The notes: a model not told the origin generated them from the letters alone. Counted from the stretch's first letter, positions 47,018-55,863 are shown. The stretch is 64,000 nucleotides of DNA from Actinacidiphila sp. DG2A-62 (GCF_035825295.1 NZ_JAYMGI010000002.1:4283001-4347000), one strand, 5' to 3'. Made by a program: numbers and translations.

Positions 47018-48076
47018 GGCCACGCGGCGGGCGTGGGGAGCACCGGCGTGATGCACTATGTAGAGTTTTGGAATCTGCGGGGGGTGCCGCAGGCACGGGG
47101 AGCACGACTCCAGCCAGTGCAGCCGATGCGGCGGCTAGGGAACAGCCCCGCGGTCGCGGGGAGCACGTCACCTCCGCCTACCCCGCCTCCGGTGCACTGG
47201 GAACAGCCCCGCTCGCGCGGGGAGCACGGCGTCGCCGAAATCAAGCTCGGCACATTCGGGGGAACAGCCCCGCTCGCGCGGGGAGCACGTAGGTCGTCCA
47301 CGCGCCCAGACCCTGTTGGCGGGAACAGCCCCGCTCGCGCGGGGAGCACTGGAGCGAAGGCGGTCTCGACACGGCGCTGCAGGGAACAGCCCCGCTCGCG
47401 CGGGGAGCACTAGCGGGTGGCGTACTCGAGAAGCGGGACGTCGGGAACAGCCCCGCTCGCGCGGGGAGCACCACGGCCGGCACAGCGGGCACTCCAGCGG
47501 CGAGGGAACAGCCCCGCTCGCGCGGGGAGCACGCGAGCGACCAGTGGCGTGCCCGCGCGGGCGTGGGAACAGCTCGCGCGGGGAGCACGTGCCGACGCCA
47601 GCCGTCGGCGCAACCGTGCCGGGAACAGCCGCGCTCGCGCGGGGAGCACATCAGCAGGGCCTCGACGCACTCGGCCAGGTCGGGAACAGCCCCGCTCGCG
47701 CGGGGAGCACCGGTCGAGGCGGAGCGGGTACTGGGGGAGCGCGGGAACAGCCCCGCTCGCGCGGGGAGCACATCAACTGGCCGAGGTCGGCGACGGACTG
47801 GGCGGGAACAGCCCCGCTCGCGCGGGGAGCACTGGCACGGGGCGCAGACGCACGACCCGGGCGGGGGAACAGCCCCGCTCGCGCGGGGAGCACGGCGGCC
47901 AGCACATGGTGATTTACGAGTGCCGGGGAACAGCCCCGCTCGCGCGGGGAGCACGTGCACACCCCGAAGGCGTTCGTGAAGGTGACGGGAACAGCCCCGC
48001 TTGCGCGGGGAGCACATCCCCAGCGGCTTGGCCGGCGCGGCGAGTCGGGGAACAGCCCCGCTTGCGCGGGGAGCAC
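47015..48076 (-). CRISPR. CRISPR array 4 (type I-E), 18 repeats / 17 spacers
   Basis: Repeats as in array 3 (ccccgctcgcgcggggagcac end). The two leftmost (47015, 47077) are decayed; 47138 has gcggtcgcgg. The repeat at 47565 lacks five bases (gggaacagctcgcgcgg), and 47621 has agccgcgctcg. The two repeats nearest the leader (47987, 48048) share gcttgcgcgg, marking recent growth. The leader is on the right. The trailer end runs directly into the gntR stop codon. Confidence 0.98.
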
Positions 48077-48180
48077 ACTTATTGACCTGGCACTTTATCC
48101 GGGCAGACTCGGGATTCTACTTACTTTCAGGGGATCAGGCATAGCAGCTCACAAGCCGCTTAACGCTCGACTCACGCCAA
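48077..48180 (-). promoter_or_regulatory. Leader of array 4 (leader type B)
   Basis: acttattgacctggcacttt then gggattctacttactttcag, nearly identical to leader 3 for about 65 nt, after which homology continues into a duplicated gene fragment. The -10-like TAAAAT of leader 3 is TAGAAT here. Confidence 0.8.
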
Positions 48181-48460
48181 TCCCTTCGTCCGCGCTCCGC
48201 GAGCGCCGGCCCGCCCCCCGTGTCCGCTGATCGTCGGCACGGTCCACTCGCCGTCCCGCCTCGCCTCCGGCAGGAGCAGGTCCCGCCCCGGGTGGGCCTC
48301 TCCGCTCACGCCGACGTCGCCCCGGGCGGCCTCGTGAAAGGCGTCGATCAAGACCGCCCGGTTGCGCTCGCGCCCGTCGGCCAGGGTGCCGGGAGTCCTG
48401 CCGGTGGCGTGTCGGTCGACCGCGCGCGACGCCGCGTTGAGGTTGTGCGCCGCCTCGATC
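48181..48460 (-). pseudogene. Truncated duplicate of the membrane-anchored protein gene (C-terminal part)
   Basis: Homologous to 41960-42254 beside array 3. It encodes NLNAASRAVDRHATGRTPGT, LADGRERNRAVLIDAFHEAA and the tail RDLLLPEARRDGE, without the N-terminal anchor. Similarity stops abruptly after gcctcgatc at 48460. The original stop is lost and the frame runs on to 48172. It is a duplication scar rather than a gene. Confidence 0.7.
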
Positions 48461-48605
48461 GCCGGTGTGTGGTCGCGGGACCTGGCCGGTGAATCCGATC
48501 GCAGGCTGACCACACGAACTGGTCCGCGGCGGTCTCCAGGGGCACACACGTGGGGCGGCTCCCGGAAGTCCGGGGGCCGCCCCACCTGCACGTCTACCGC
48601 TACCG

Positions 48606-48692
48606 CGGAGGCTGTGGGATTTGAACCCACGGTGACATCGCTGCCACGACGGTTTTCAAGACCGTTCCCTTCGGCCGCTCGGGCAAGCCTCC
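48606..48692 (-). tRNA. tRNA-Ser (anticodon UGA)
   Basis: Class II tRNA on the minus strand. The acceptor is GGAGGCT/AGCCTCC, and the anticodon stem ACGGT/ACCGT has loop CTTGAAA (TGA). There is a long variable arm and a TTCAAAT T-loop. CCA is not encoded. It marks the right border of the CRISPR accessory region. Confidence 0.95.
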
Positions 48693-48753
48693 CCGCGCAG
48701 GCGCCGCCGGGGGAGGCGGGGTGCGCGGGGGACAGCGTAACGCGGGGTGGGGG

Positions 48754-50901
48754 TCAGTTGGAGTCGCCGGTGCGGCTGCCGAGGGTGACGGTCGTGGTGT
48801 GGGAGGAGCCGTCGCGGGTGTAGGTGATGGTCGCCTTGTCGCCGGGCTGGTGCTGCCAGATCTCCCCGATCAGGGTCTGGCCGCTGTCGATGATCTGGTC
48901 GTCGAACTTGGTGATCACGTCCCCGGCCTTCAGGCCCGCCTTGGCGCCGGGGCCGCCCGCGGTGACCGCGTCGGAACCGCTCGCGATCTGCGCGCCCTCG
49001 CCCTGGTACTGCGTGTTCAGGCTGACGCCGATCACCGGGTAGACCGGCACGCCGGTCTTGATCAGCTGGTCGGCCACCCGGCGGGCCTGGTTGATCGGGA
49101 TCGCGAAGCCGAGGCCCACGCTGCCGCCCTGCTCACCGGGCTGGCTGGTGCCGCCGGGCTGGATCGCGGAGTTGATGCCGATCACCGCGCCCTGCGCGTT
49201 CAGCAGCGGGCCGCCGGAGTTGCCCGGGTTGATCGACGCGTCGGTCTGGATCGCGCTCATGTACGACGCGCTGCTGCCCTGCTCGTCGCTGGACGCGACC
49301 GGGCGGTGCATCGCGCTCACGATGCCGGTGGTGACCGTGCCGGACAGGCCGTACGGCGCGCCGATCGCGATCGTGGCGTCGCCCACCTGCGTCTGGTCGG
49401 AGTTGCCCAGCGGCAGCGGCGTGAGCTTCGCGCTCGACGCGTTCTTCAGCTTCACCACGGCCACGTCGTAGCCCTGGGCGCGGCCGACGACCGAGGCGTC
49501 GTAGGTGGTGCCGTTGGAGAACGTGACGGTGAGCTTGCCGCCGTTCGCCGCCGGGGCGACCACGTGGTTGTTGGTCAGGATGTGGCCCTGGGTGTCGAAG
49601 ACGAACCCGGTGCCGGTGCCGCTCTCCTGGCTGCCGCTCGCCTTGATGGTCACGACGCTCGGCAGCGCCTTGTTGGCGATGCCCGCGACCGACGTGGGGG
49701 CGCGGTTGAGTGCCTTGGTGTCGGCCGGCGCGGAGACGGTCGTCGAGCCGTTGTCGTTGTCGTTGTTCGCGATCCCGTAGCCGATGCCGCCGCCGACGCC
49801 GCCCGCGACCAGCGCGGCCACCACGACCGCGGCGATCAGGCCGCCGACGCGCCGCCGCTTGCCCTCCGGGGGCGTCGGCACCGGCGCGCCCCACACCGGT
49901 CCGCCGGGCCCGCCGGGACCCCCGGCGCCGGGCTGGGCGGGCGGGGCGTCGTAGACCGGGCCGCCCGCCGCGTACGCCGGGGTGGTCGGCACGGCGTACG
50001 GGTCGGAGGTCCCGTGCCCCGAGCCCCCCTCGTGCGAGGGCTGCTGGGAGTGCTGGGACGGCTGGGGCTGCCCGGCCTGCCCGGCCTGGGTGGGCGCCGC
50101 GTGGGGCTGCGGCGGCTCGTAGGGCTGCTGCGGCTGGTGGGCCGGCGGCTGGTGCGGCTGGTGCGGCGGCGGCTGCTCCGAGGCGAAGCCGACCGGCGGC
50201 GGCGCGTCGTGCGGCACCGGCGTCCTGCCGTAGCCCTCGTGCGGACGGTCGTACGGGTCGTGGCCGCCCGGCCGGCCGTACGGGTCGTGGCGGTCGTACG
50301 CGGACGAGGCGGCGCCCGGCTGAGTCCCCGACTGAGCAACCGGCTGAGCGCCCGCCTGACCGCCCGCGGTGGCCGCGCCGACGCCCGCGGGCACCGGCTC
50401 CGGCTCGGAGGTGCCGCCGGCGACGCCGCCGGACAGCGCGGCGGGCGGCGGGCCGTACGGCGACGGCGGGCCCACCGGCGGCGGCGCCTGGAGCGGCGAT
50501 CCGGCGGCCGGGGGAGCGGCGGGGGCGGGCGGGGCCGGAGGCGCGGACGGCGTCGCGGGAGCAGCGGGCGCGGACTGCGTCGGCAGCACCGCCGTGCGCG
50601 GGTCCTCCGCGGCGGCGGTCGACGCGGAAGCGGAAGACGCCGCGGGAGAGGCGGACGACGCGGACGGCGCCGCCTCCGACGATGCCTCCGATGCCCCCTC
50701 GGCCGCCGAAGGAGCGGACGTGGAGGATGCGGATGCGGAAGAAGCAGAAGAAGCAGAAGAAGCAGAAGAAGGCGCCGCGGAAGACGCGGCGGCCGCGGCC
50801 CCGGTGCTGTCAGCCGCGGCACCCTCGTGCCCGGCCGCCGCCGGCTCCACGGCCGGAGCCGGCACGGAGGACCCGGACCCGGCTTCGTTCTCGGTGCTCA
50901 C
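48754..50901 (-). CDS. HtrA/DegP-like membrane-anchored serine protease with PDZ domain
   Basis: 715 residues. A long cytoplasmic Pro/Ala/Ser/Gln-rich region comes first (to about residue 345), then one TM helix (VGGLIAAVVVAALVAGG) and the trypsin-like domain with His in LTNNHVVAP, Asp in DVAVVKLKN and Ser562 in NPGNSGGPLL. A C-terminal PDZ domain follows (GGPGAKAGLKAGDVITKFDD). The protease faces outwards and degrades or senses misfolded secreted proteins. GTG 50901 with GAGGAG upstream is chosen; the frame opens further to 50967. The Ser/Ala repeats near the N-terminus are encoded by gaagcagaa-type DNA repeats (50740-50775). Confidence 0.9.
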   Translation of the reverse strand: MSTENEAGSGSSVPAPAVEPAAAGHEGAAADSTGAAAAASSAAPSSASSASSASSASASSTSAPSAAEGASEASSEAAPSASSASPAASSASASTAAAEDPRTAVLPTQSAPAAPATPSAPPAPPAPAAPPAAGSPLQAPPPVGPPSPYGPPPAALSGGVAGGTSEPEPVPAGVGAATAGGQAGAQPVAQSGTQPGAASSAYDRHDPYGRPGGHDPYDRPHEGYGRTPVPHDAPPPVGFASEQPPPHQPHQPPAHQPQQPYEPPQPHAAPTQAGQAGQPQPSQHSQQPSHEGGSGHGTSDPYAVPTTPAYAAGGPVYDAPPAQPGAGGPGGPGGPVWGAPVPTPPEGKRRRVGGLIAAVVVAALVAGGVGGGIGYGIANNDNDNGSTTVSAPADTKALNRAPTSVAGIANKALPSVVTIKASGSQESGTGTGFVFDTQGHILTNNHVVAPAANGGKLTVTFSNGTTYDASVVGRAQGYDVAVVKLKNASSAKLTPLPLGNSDQTQVGDATIAIGAPYGLSGTVTTGIVSAMHRPVASSDEQGSSASYMSAIQTDASINPGNSGGPLLNAQGAVIGINSAIQPGGTSQPGEQGGSVGLGFAIPINQARRVADQLIKTGVPVYPVIGVSLNTQYQGEGAQIASGSDAVTAGGPGAKAGLKAGDVITKFDDQIIDSGQTLIGEIWQHQPGDKATITYTRDGSSHTTTVTLGSRTGDSN

Positions 50902-51095
50902 AGCAGTTCTCCTCTGGAGGTTCAGGACAAGGACACCCACGGTCCAACGTTTACGTGGACACAGCATTTCCCACGGCGTGTCGGACCGCCGTAAGCGGTA
51001 GCTGTGCGCCCATGTGTGGGCCTCCTGTGCTTCCGCGTCACGGTCGCCACGCCGCGCGGCCGCCGCTTCCGGGGCCCGGGTGGCACGATGGCCCG

Positions 51096-52018
51096 GTGAC
51101 GTTTGCGCGTGTTGCCCCCGATGCGTACCGGGAGGGACGGCCGGTCCAGGTCGTCGCCCACAGGGGCGCCTCCGAGGACGTACCAGAACATACGCTCGCC
51201 GCGTACCGGAAGGCCATCGAGGACGGCGCCGACGCGCTGGAATGCGATGTGCGGCTGACCGCCGACGGCGAGCTGGTGTGCGTGCACGACTGGCGGGTCA
51301 ACCGCACCTCCAACGGGCGCGGCGCGGTGTCCTCGCTGGAGCTCGCCGACCTCGCGGCGCTGGACTTCGGCTCCTGGAAGGGCCAGAGCGCCGACGCGGA
51401 GGCCCCGGAGCGCTCCGACGAACGCACCGGCGCAAGCAGCGGGGAACGCGCCGGCGACCCCGCTCACGGCCCCGCCCACGGCCCCGCCCACGACAGCGCC
51501 GAGGGGCGTTACGGCGACGCCAACCGCGTCCTCACCCTCCACCGCCTCCTCGAACTCGTCGCCGACACCGACCGCAGGGTCGAGCTGGCCATCGAGACCA
51601 AGCACCCCACCCGCTGGGCCGGCCAGGTGGAGGAGCGCCTGCTGCAGCTGCTGCGGCGGTTCGGGCTCGACTCCCCGGCGCCCGGCACGCGCTCGGCCGT
51701 CCGGGTGATGAGCTTCTCGGCGCGCTCGCTGCGCAGGATCCAGGTGGCGGCGCCCGCGCTGCCGACCGTCTACCTGATGCAGTACGTGTCGCCGCGCCAC
51801 CGCGACGGACGGCTGCCGGCCGGCGCGGCCATCGCCAGCCGAGCCTGCGGATCGTGCGGGCCAACCCCGGCTACGTGGACCGGCTGCACCGCGCCGGCCA
51901 CGCCGTGCACGTGTGGACCGTCGACCGGCCCGAGGACGTGGAGCTGTGCGTGCGCGCCGGCGTCGACGCGGTCATCACCAACCGCCCGGCGCAGGTGCTG
52001 GCGCAGCTCGGCCGCTGA
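51096..52018 (+). pseudogene. Glycerophosphodiester phosphodiesterase, frameshifted
   Basis: Two frames form one GDPD. The first (51096 to about 51838) has VVAHRGASEDVPEHTLAAYR, DALECDVRLTADGELVCVHD (His and metal-binding Glu/Asp) and ELAIETKHP. The second (about 51840-52018) has LRIVRANPGYVDRLHRAGHA, VHVWTVDRPEDVELCVRAGV and DAVITNRPAQVL. One base appears missing around 51835-51842 (gccatcgccagccgagcc). Since all motifs are present, either a recent mutation or a sequencing error is likely. The enzyme hydrolyses glycerophosphodiesters to glycerol-3-phosphate and an alcohol. Starts at GTG. Confidence 0.82.
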
Positions 52019-52264
52019 GGCGGCGCCGGGGCGACACCCCGCCCAGTGGTGGTCGCGGGCCGTCGTGGCCGGAAAACATGGTTGCCCCGCTCACAGTGTG
52101 TGCCCCGGCGCACGCGGAGCGCCGTTCACACGCCGGATCGTGTCGGTGGCATAGGCGCAAAGCACCCCGGATCGTATGCGCCGCAAGAGATCGCCGTTGG
52201 CTTGTTTCCGGTCGAGGCACAGGGGGCATCCCCTCTGTGGCGTGGGGTGAAGGAGGTCTCGGGG

Positions 52265-52906
52265 GTGTCGTTGATGGTCGCGCAAGAAGTGCCGACGTCC
52301 ACGACCATGGCCCTGCCCCATGGTCCGACGGGTGTCGCGGACGCACGGCGCCGGCTGCGTGCGGATCTGGACGCGCACGAGGTGCCGGACACCGTCGTCG
52401 ACGACGCGGTCCTCATCCTCTCCGAGCTGCTCAGCAACTCGTGCCGGCATGCCAGGCCCCTGGCGGCGGCCGATGTTGAGCTCCGCGGGCGGACGGGTCG
52501 GGTGGGCGCTCAGGCGCCCGCCGGTCGTTTCGGCGTCCGCGAGGACGGCGACGGCGGCGGTGACGAGGAGGCGGGCCCCGGCATACGCGCCGCGTGGTCG
52601 GTCGAGGCGGACGGGCTGCTGGTCCTGGAGGTCACCGACGGCGGCGGGCCCACCCGGCCGCGCCCGGCCAGTCCCTCCCTGACCGCGCACGGCGGCCGGG
52701 GGCTGGGGATCGTCGCGAGCCTCGCGCTGCGCTGGGGCGTGCGGGACGCGCCCGGCCAGGTCACGGTCTGGGCGGTGCTCGCGGTCCGCGGCCGGCACGC
52801 CCGGCGCGATGAACCGCTCGGCGCCGGCGGCGGCATGGGGCTGCCCCGCGGCATCCCCCTCGACCTGCCGCTCGACCTCGCCGAGTCGCTGGAGGACCTC
52901 GCCTGA
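52265..52906 (+). CDS. RsbW-like ATP-binding regulatory protein
   Basis: 213 residues. GHKL fold: N-box AVLILSELLSNSCRHARPL, the ATP-binding VLEVTDGGGPTRPRP and the G2 loop GGRGLGIVASLALRWGV. An insertion of about 45 Gly/Asp-rich residues separates the N-box from the next strand. AAGGAGG precedes GTG 52265. Likely an anti-sigma kinase acting on SpoIIAA/SpoIIE-type partners; the specific partner is unknown. Confidence 0.8.
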   Translation: MSLMVAQEVPTSTTMALPHGPTGVADARRRLRADLDAHEVPDTVVDDAVLILSELLSNSCRHARPLAAADVELRGRTGRVGAQAPAGRFGVREDGDGGGDEEAGPGIRAAWSVEADGLLVLEVTDGGGPTRPRPASPSLTAHGGRGLGIVASLALRWGVRDAPGQVTVWAVLAVRGRHARRDEPLGAGGGMGLPRGIPLDLPLDLAESLEDLA

Positions 52907-52928
52907 GCACGGCGGGGACGCTCCCTGC

Positions 52929-53043
52929 GCCCGGGTGACGCGCATGCCCGAGTCACCAGCATGCCCGGGTGACGCGCGTGCCCGAGTGACCCGCACGCCC
53001 GGATGACGCGCGCGCCCGGGTCACCGCACGCCCGGGTGACCCG
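52929..53043. repeat. Short tandem repeats (gcccgggtgacgcgc type)
   Basis: About six to seven imperfect 16-18 bp units with the core cccgggtgac / cccgagtcac, between two plus-strand genes. No gene content. Confidence 0.75.
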
Positions 53044-53129
53044 CCGCGCGACGCGGAACGCCGCGCCCCGGCGGGCGCTAGGCTCGCGGCCGTACCGACG
53101 CCGTAAGCCGTAACGGGAGAGACCGAGCC

Positions 53130-54134
53130 ATGGCCAAGAAGCGCGCGACCGCCGTCAGGAGCAAGGGCCGGCAGGCCGGGAGCGGGGACGGACGCGGGAA
53201 CGGGAGCAGTCCGGCCGACGGCGCCGTGCCGGTGGTCGGCGCCCGCGAGCCCTGCCCGTGCGGGTCGGGCCGCCGCTACAAGGCGTGCCACGGCCGGGAG
53301 GCGGCGCACGCGGTGACCGAGCTGGTCCGCCGGCCGTTCGAGGGCCTGCCCGGCGAGTGCGACTGGATCGCGCTGCGCGAGCTGGTCCCCGCGGCCACGG
53401 TCGACCTGACGCTGAAGGGCGGGCTGCCCGAGGGCGTGCCCGCGGTGACGCTCGGGACCGTGCTGCCGATGGCCTGGCCGGCGCTGCGCCGCGACACCGG
53501 CGTGGTGCTGCTGGGCCTGCAGAACGACGCGGCCTCCGGCGACATCAGCCGGGACCTCGCCGACACGCTGTCGCGCGCGCTGACCGCCGAGCCGGGCAAG
53601 CCGGTGGAGAGCCGCCGCCCGGCTCCGGACGGCCCGCGGCTGCAGGACCTGCTGGACCTCGACGCGGCGTTCGAGCCGGTCGTGCACTCGGGGTTCGAGT
53701 TCTGGCTGGAGGAGGCGGACGCCGCCACCGGCGACGTGGCCGCGTCCCTGGAGCGGGCCAACCAGGCGGCGATCCCGACCGTCCGGCTGTCCGGCGTGGA
53801 CGCCGCGTACTGGTGCGAGACCCCGGAGAAGAACCACCTGCGCTGGGTCATGCCGCACCCGGAGGAGGAACTGCTCGACGCGCTCGCCCGGCTGCACGCG
53901 GCCGGCGCGTCCTCGCTCGGCGAGGGCACCCGGCTGGTGGGGTCGTTCCGCGCGCACGGCCTGCTGGTGCCGGTGTGGGACCTGCCGGTCGGGATGCCGG
54001 CCGACGAGGTCGAGAAGCCGGCGGCGGCGTTCGGCGAGCGGCTGGCCGAGACGCTCGGGCGCGGTGAGCCGCTGACGGCGGAGGAGCGCAGGGCCCGCAG
54101 CGGACTCATGAACCGCCAGATCACCCTCAGCTGA
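53130..54134 (+). CDS. SEC-C motif / DUF5926 protein
   Basis: 334 residues. A basic N-terminus is followed by a SEC-C zinc motif (REPCPCGSGRRYKACHGR, with Cys-x-Cys and Cys-His) and a large conserved domain (WIALRELVPAATVDLTLKGG, LAEAD-like WLEEADAATGDVAASLERAN, YWCETPEKNHLRWVMPHPEE). DUF5926 proteins are widespread in actinobacteria; the zinc motif resembles that of SecA and suggests protein or nucleic-acid contact. Function unknown. ATG 53130 has GGGAGAGA upstream. Confidence 0.85.
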   Translation: MAKKRATAVRSKGRQAGSGDGRGNGSSPADGAVPVVGAREPCPCGSGRRYKACHGREAAHAVTELVRRPFEGLPGECDWIALRELVPAATVDLTLKGGLPEGVPAVTLGTVLPMAWPALRRDTGVVLLGLQNDAASGDISRDLADTLSRALTAEPGKPVESRRPAPDGPRLQDLLDLDAAFEPVVHSGFEFWLEEADAATGDVAASLERANQAAIPTVRLSGVDAAYWCETPEKNHLRWVMPHPEEELLDALARLHAAGASSLGEGTRLVGSFRAHGLLVPVWDLPVGMPADEVEKPAAAFGERLAETLGRGEPLTAEERRARSGLMNRQITLS

Positions 54135-54261
54135 GGCGACCGGGACGCCCCTGCCCCCGCCGCGGTCGGTGCCACCGCGCGTGCGGGGCCGGGGCCCCCT
54201 TTCGGGGGTGCCGACTGAGCGGTCGGTCAGTGATTCCGATCACAACTCCCATGTATACGCT

Positions 54262-54368
54262 GGTAAATCGCCTCAGGCATCCGATCTGTGAATTTGCGAT
54301 CGGCTGAAGTCTTGTTACCGTTTGAACAGCCCGGTCGCTGATGCATCCCCCGTCGTCAGCGACCGGGC
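54262..54368 (+). ncRNA. Candidate structured RNA with terminal hairpin
   Basis: After a promoter-like stretch (ttccgatcaca...tatacgct at about 54235-54262) the sequence can form nested pairs: ggtaa (54270 region) with ttacc (54315 region), and ccgatc/gatcgg with an 11-nt loop. A perfect 13-bp hairpin gcccggtcgctga / tcagcgaccgggc (54329-54341, 54356-54368) with a C-rich loop follows. The region is much less GC-rich than its surroundings. No Rfam family is recognised, and an overlapping minus-strand ORF competes for this explanation. Confidence 0.35.
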
Positions 54369-54671
54369 GTTGCCATGTGTGGCCCCGGAGTCACCGGCTT
54401 CGGCCACCGCGAGCGGGAGCACCACGGCCAGCGCGGCGACGCTCGCGAAGGCCACGCGCCGCAACCCCTCCGCCCGCATACGGGCCTGGTCGTCGGAGGT
54501 CTGCCGCGATCCGCCCTCGGGTGCGCGCCGCGCCCGTGACGCGCCCTCGGGCACTCGCCGCCGTGACGCGGCCTCGGGCGTCCGCCGCCCGCGTGTCCCG
54601 TCCGCCACCGATCCGCCCGTCACATCGCTCGCCCGCCGCACATCCCACGACCATAGCCCCGGGCGCGCCAC
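54315..54671 (-). CDS. Possible small membrane/secreted protein
   Basis: 118 residues if started at 54671 or 54 if started at ATG 54479. The C-terminal half has a basic segment and one hydrophobic helix (GLRRVAFASVAALAVVLPLA then VAEAGDSGATHG), then a short polar tail ending TGLFKR. The N-terminal half is Arg/Ser-rich repeats. Ribosome binding sites are weak and the 3' end overlaps a strong hairpin, so this may not be a gene. Confidence 0.35.
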   Translation of the reverse strand: MARPGLWSWDVRRASDVTGGSVADGTRGRRTPEAASRRRVPEGASRARRAPEGGSRQTSDDQARMRAEGLRRVAFASVAALAVVLPLAVAEAGDSGATHGNARSLTTGDASATGLFKR

Positions 54672-54739
54672 CGGACGCCGTCAGCGCCGCGGACACGGGC
54701 GTCGCGTAGCGGAGGTGGCCGAACGGCTCGGGACGCCTC

Positions 54740-54793
54740 GGACGACCCGGACGACCCGGACGACCCGGACGACCCGGACGACCCGGACGACCC
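54740..54793. repeat. 9-bp tandem repeat (ggacgaccc x6)
   Basis: Six perfect copies in a non-coding interval (54672-54999) that otherwise holds low-complexity sequence and no supported gene. Confidence 0.9.
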
Positions 54794-54999
54794 GGACGGC
54801 CGGAGCAGCCGGAACAGCCGAAACAGCAGGGCCTGCCCGAACAGCGCGATCAGCCCGAACAGCCGAAAGCCGCCGGAGGCGGCGACGCGGCCCCGGCGGC
54901 GGTCAGGCGTGGAACGTGGACGACGAGTGGAGGACTTCTGGACGTACTGGACGGGCGAGCTCGCGCGAAGAGCGAGGACGGGCGGAACGCGAGAGCGAC

Positions 55000-55863
55000 T
55001 CAGTAACGCAGCCGGTCGATGTCCGGCGCGGTGCGGCCGGCCCGGACCAGCGCGTCGACGAGCGTGCCGATCCGCGGCAGCCACAGCAGTCCGTCCTCGT
55101 CGACGCCGCCCGCGCGGACCACCGCGCCGCCGGCGCCCTCGGTGTCCTCCCCGTCGGCCGCGCCGCCCGCGCCGTCCCCCGAGGGCATCGGCTCGCGCAC
55201 CCAGTACGGCTCGCCCGGCGCTCCCGGCGCGTCCTCCGCGCCGCCGGCCGGACCGGAGGGCGGCAGCGGCACATAGCCCCCGTCGCCGTGGTAGCGCAGC
55301 GAGGTGGGCACCCACTCCTGGCTGTCGAGGAGTTCGCCGAGTTCGTCCAGGGAGTAGGGCGCGACCAGGAAGACGTACCGGGTCGGCGTGGCGATGACCG
55401 GGCCGAGCCGGATGCCGAGGTGCTCGATCACCGACAGGGCGCGCTCGCCCGCCACCGCCGGCAGGCTGGCCGCGGACACGCCGTCGCCGGTGGCCAGCAC
55501 GATCGGCGCGTCGGGCGTACGGGACCACCACCAGCCGACCATCCGCGGGTCGCGGGTCGCGGCGAGCAGGCCCGGATCGAGCGGATGGCCGCCCGGCACC
55601 GGGCAGTTGGGACGCGGACACGCGCACGCCGGCGGCTGTTCGCGGGCCGGCCCGCCGGGCTGCCGCGCGGACTGCCCGGAGAGCGCCGAGAGCCCGCCGC
55701 GCACGGACAACGGGCGCCGGCCGATGCGACGGGGGTCGAACCCGACGCCCGGCACCACGCGCCAATTCCACTGACCGGCGTACGCCAGCGCGGCATCCCG
55801 CACCGCGGTACGCGCCTTCCGCCGGCCTGAGATCTTGCGTCGCCTTCCGAGGATCTCGCGCAT
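55000..55863 (-). CDS. Bifunctional DNA primase/polymerase (Prim-Pol) domain protein
   Basis: 287 residues. N-terminal MREILGRRRKISGRRKARTA, then LAYAGQWNWRVVPGVGFDPR. A Cys-rich stretch CACPRPNCPVPGGHPLDPGL is followed by DPRMVGWWWSRTPDAPIVLA, matching the actinobacterial bifunctional primase/polymerase N-terminal family. ATG 55863 with AAAGGAA upstream is preferred over ATG 55905. Acidic catalytic residues are not all obvious, and the C-terminus is Gly/Asp-rich. Chromosomal members of this family have no settled function. It is divergent from the PP2C gene region. Confidence 0.8.
   Translation of the reverse strand: MREILGRRRKISGRRKARTAVRDAALAYAGQWNWRVVPGVGFDPRRIGRRPLSVRGGLSALSGQSARQPGGPAREQPPACACPRPNCPVPGGHPLDPGLLAATRDPRMVGWWWSRTPDAPIVLATGDGVSAASLPAVAGERALSVIEHLGIRLGPVIATPTRYVFLVAPYSLDELGELLDSQEWVPTSLRYHGDGGYVPLPPSGPAGGAEDAPGAPGEPYWVREPMPSGDGAGGAADGEDTEGAGGAVVRAGGVDEDGLLWLPRIGTLVDALVRAGRTAPDIDRLRY

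Noticed and set aside
26343-48076. Self-targeting spacers matching genes in this window
   Set aside because: By-eye comparison showed no full-length match outside the arrays; a proper search of all spacers was not possible.
52929-53043. Tandem repeats read as a small CRISPR array
   Set aside because: Units are 16-18 bp with no unique spacers between them, so they are simple tandem repeats.
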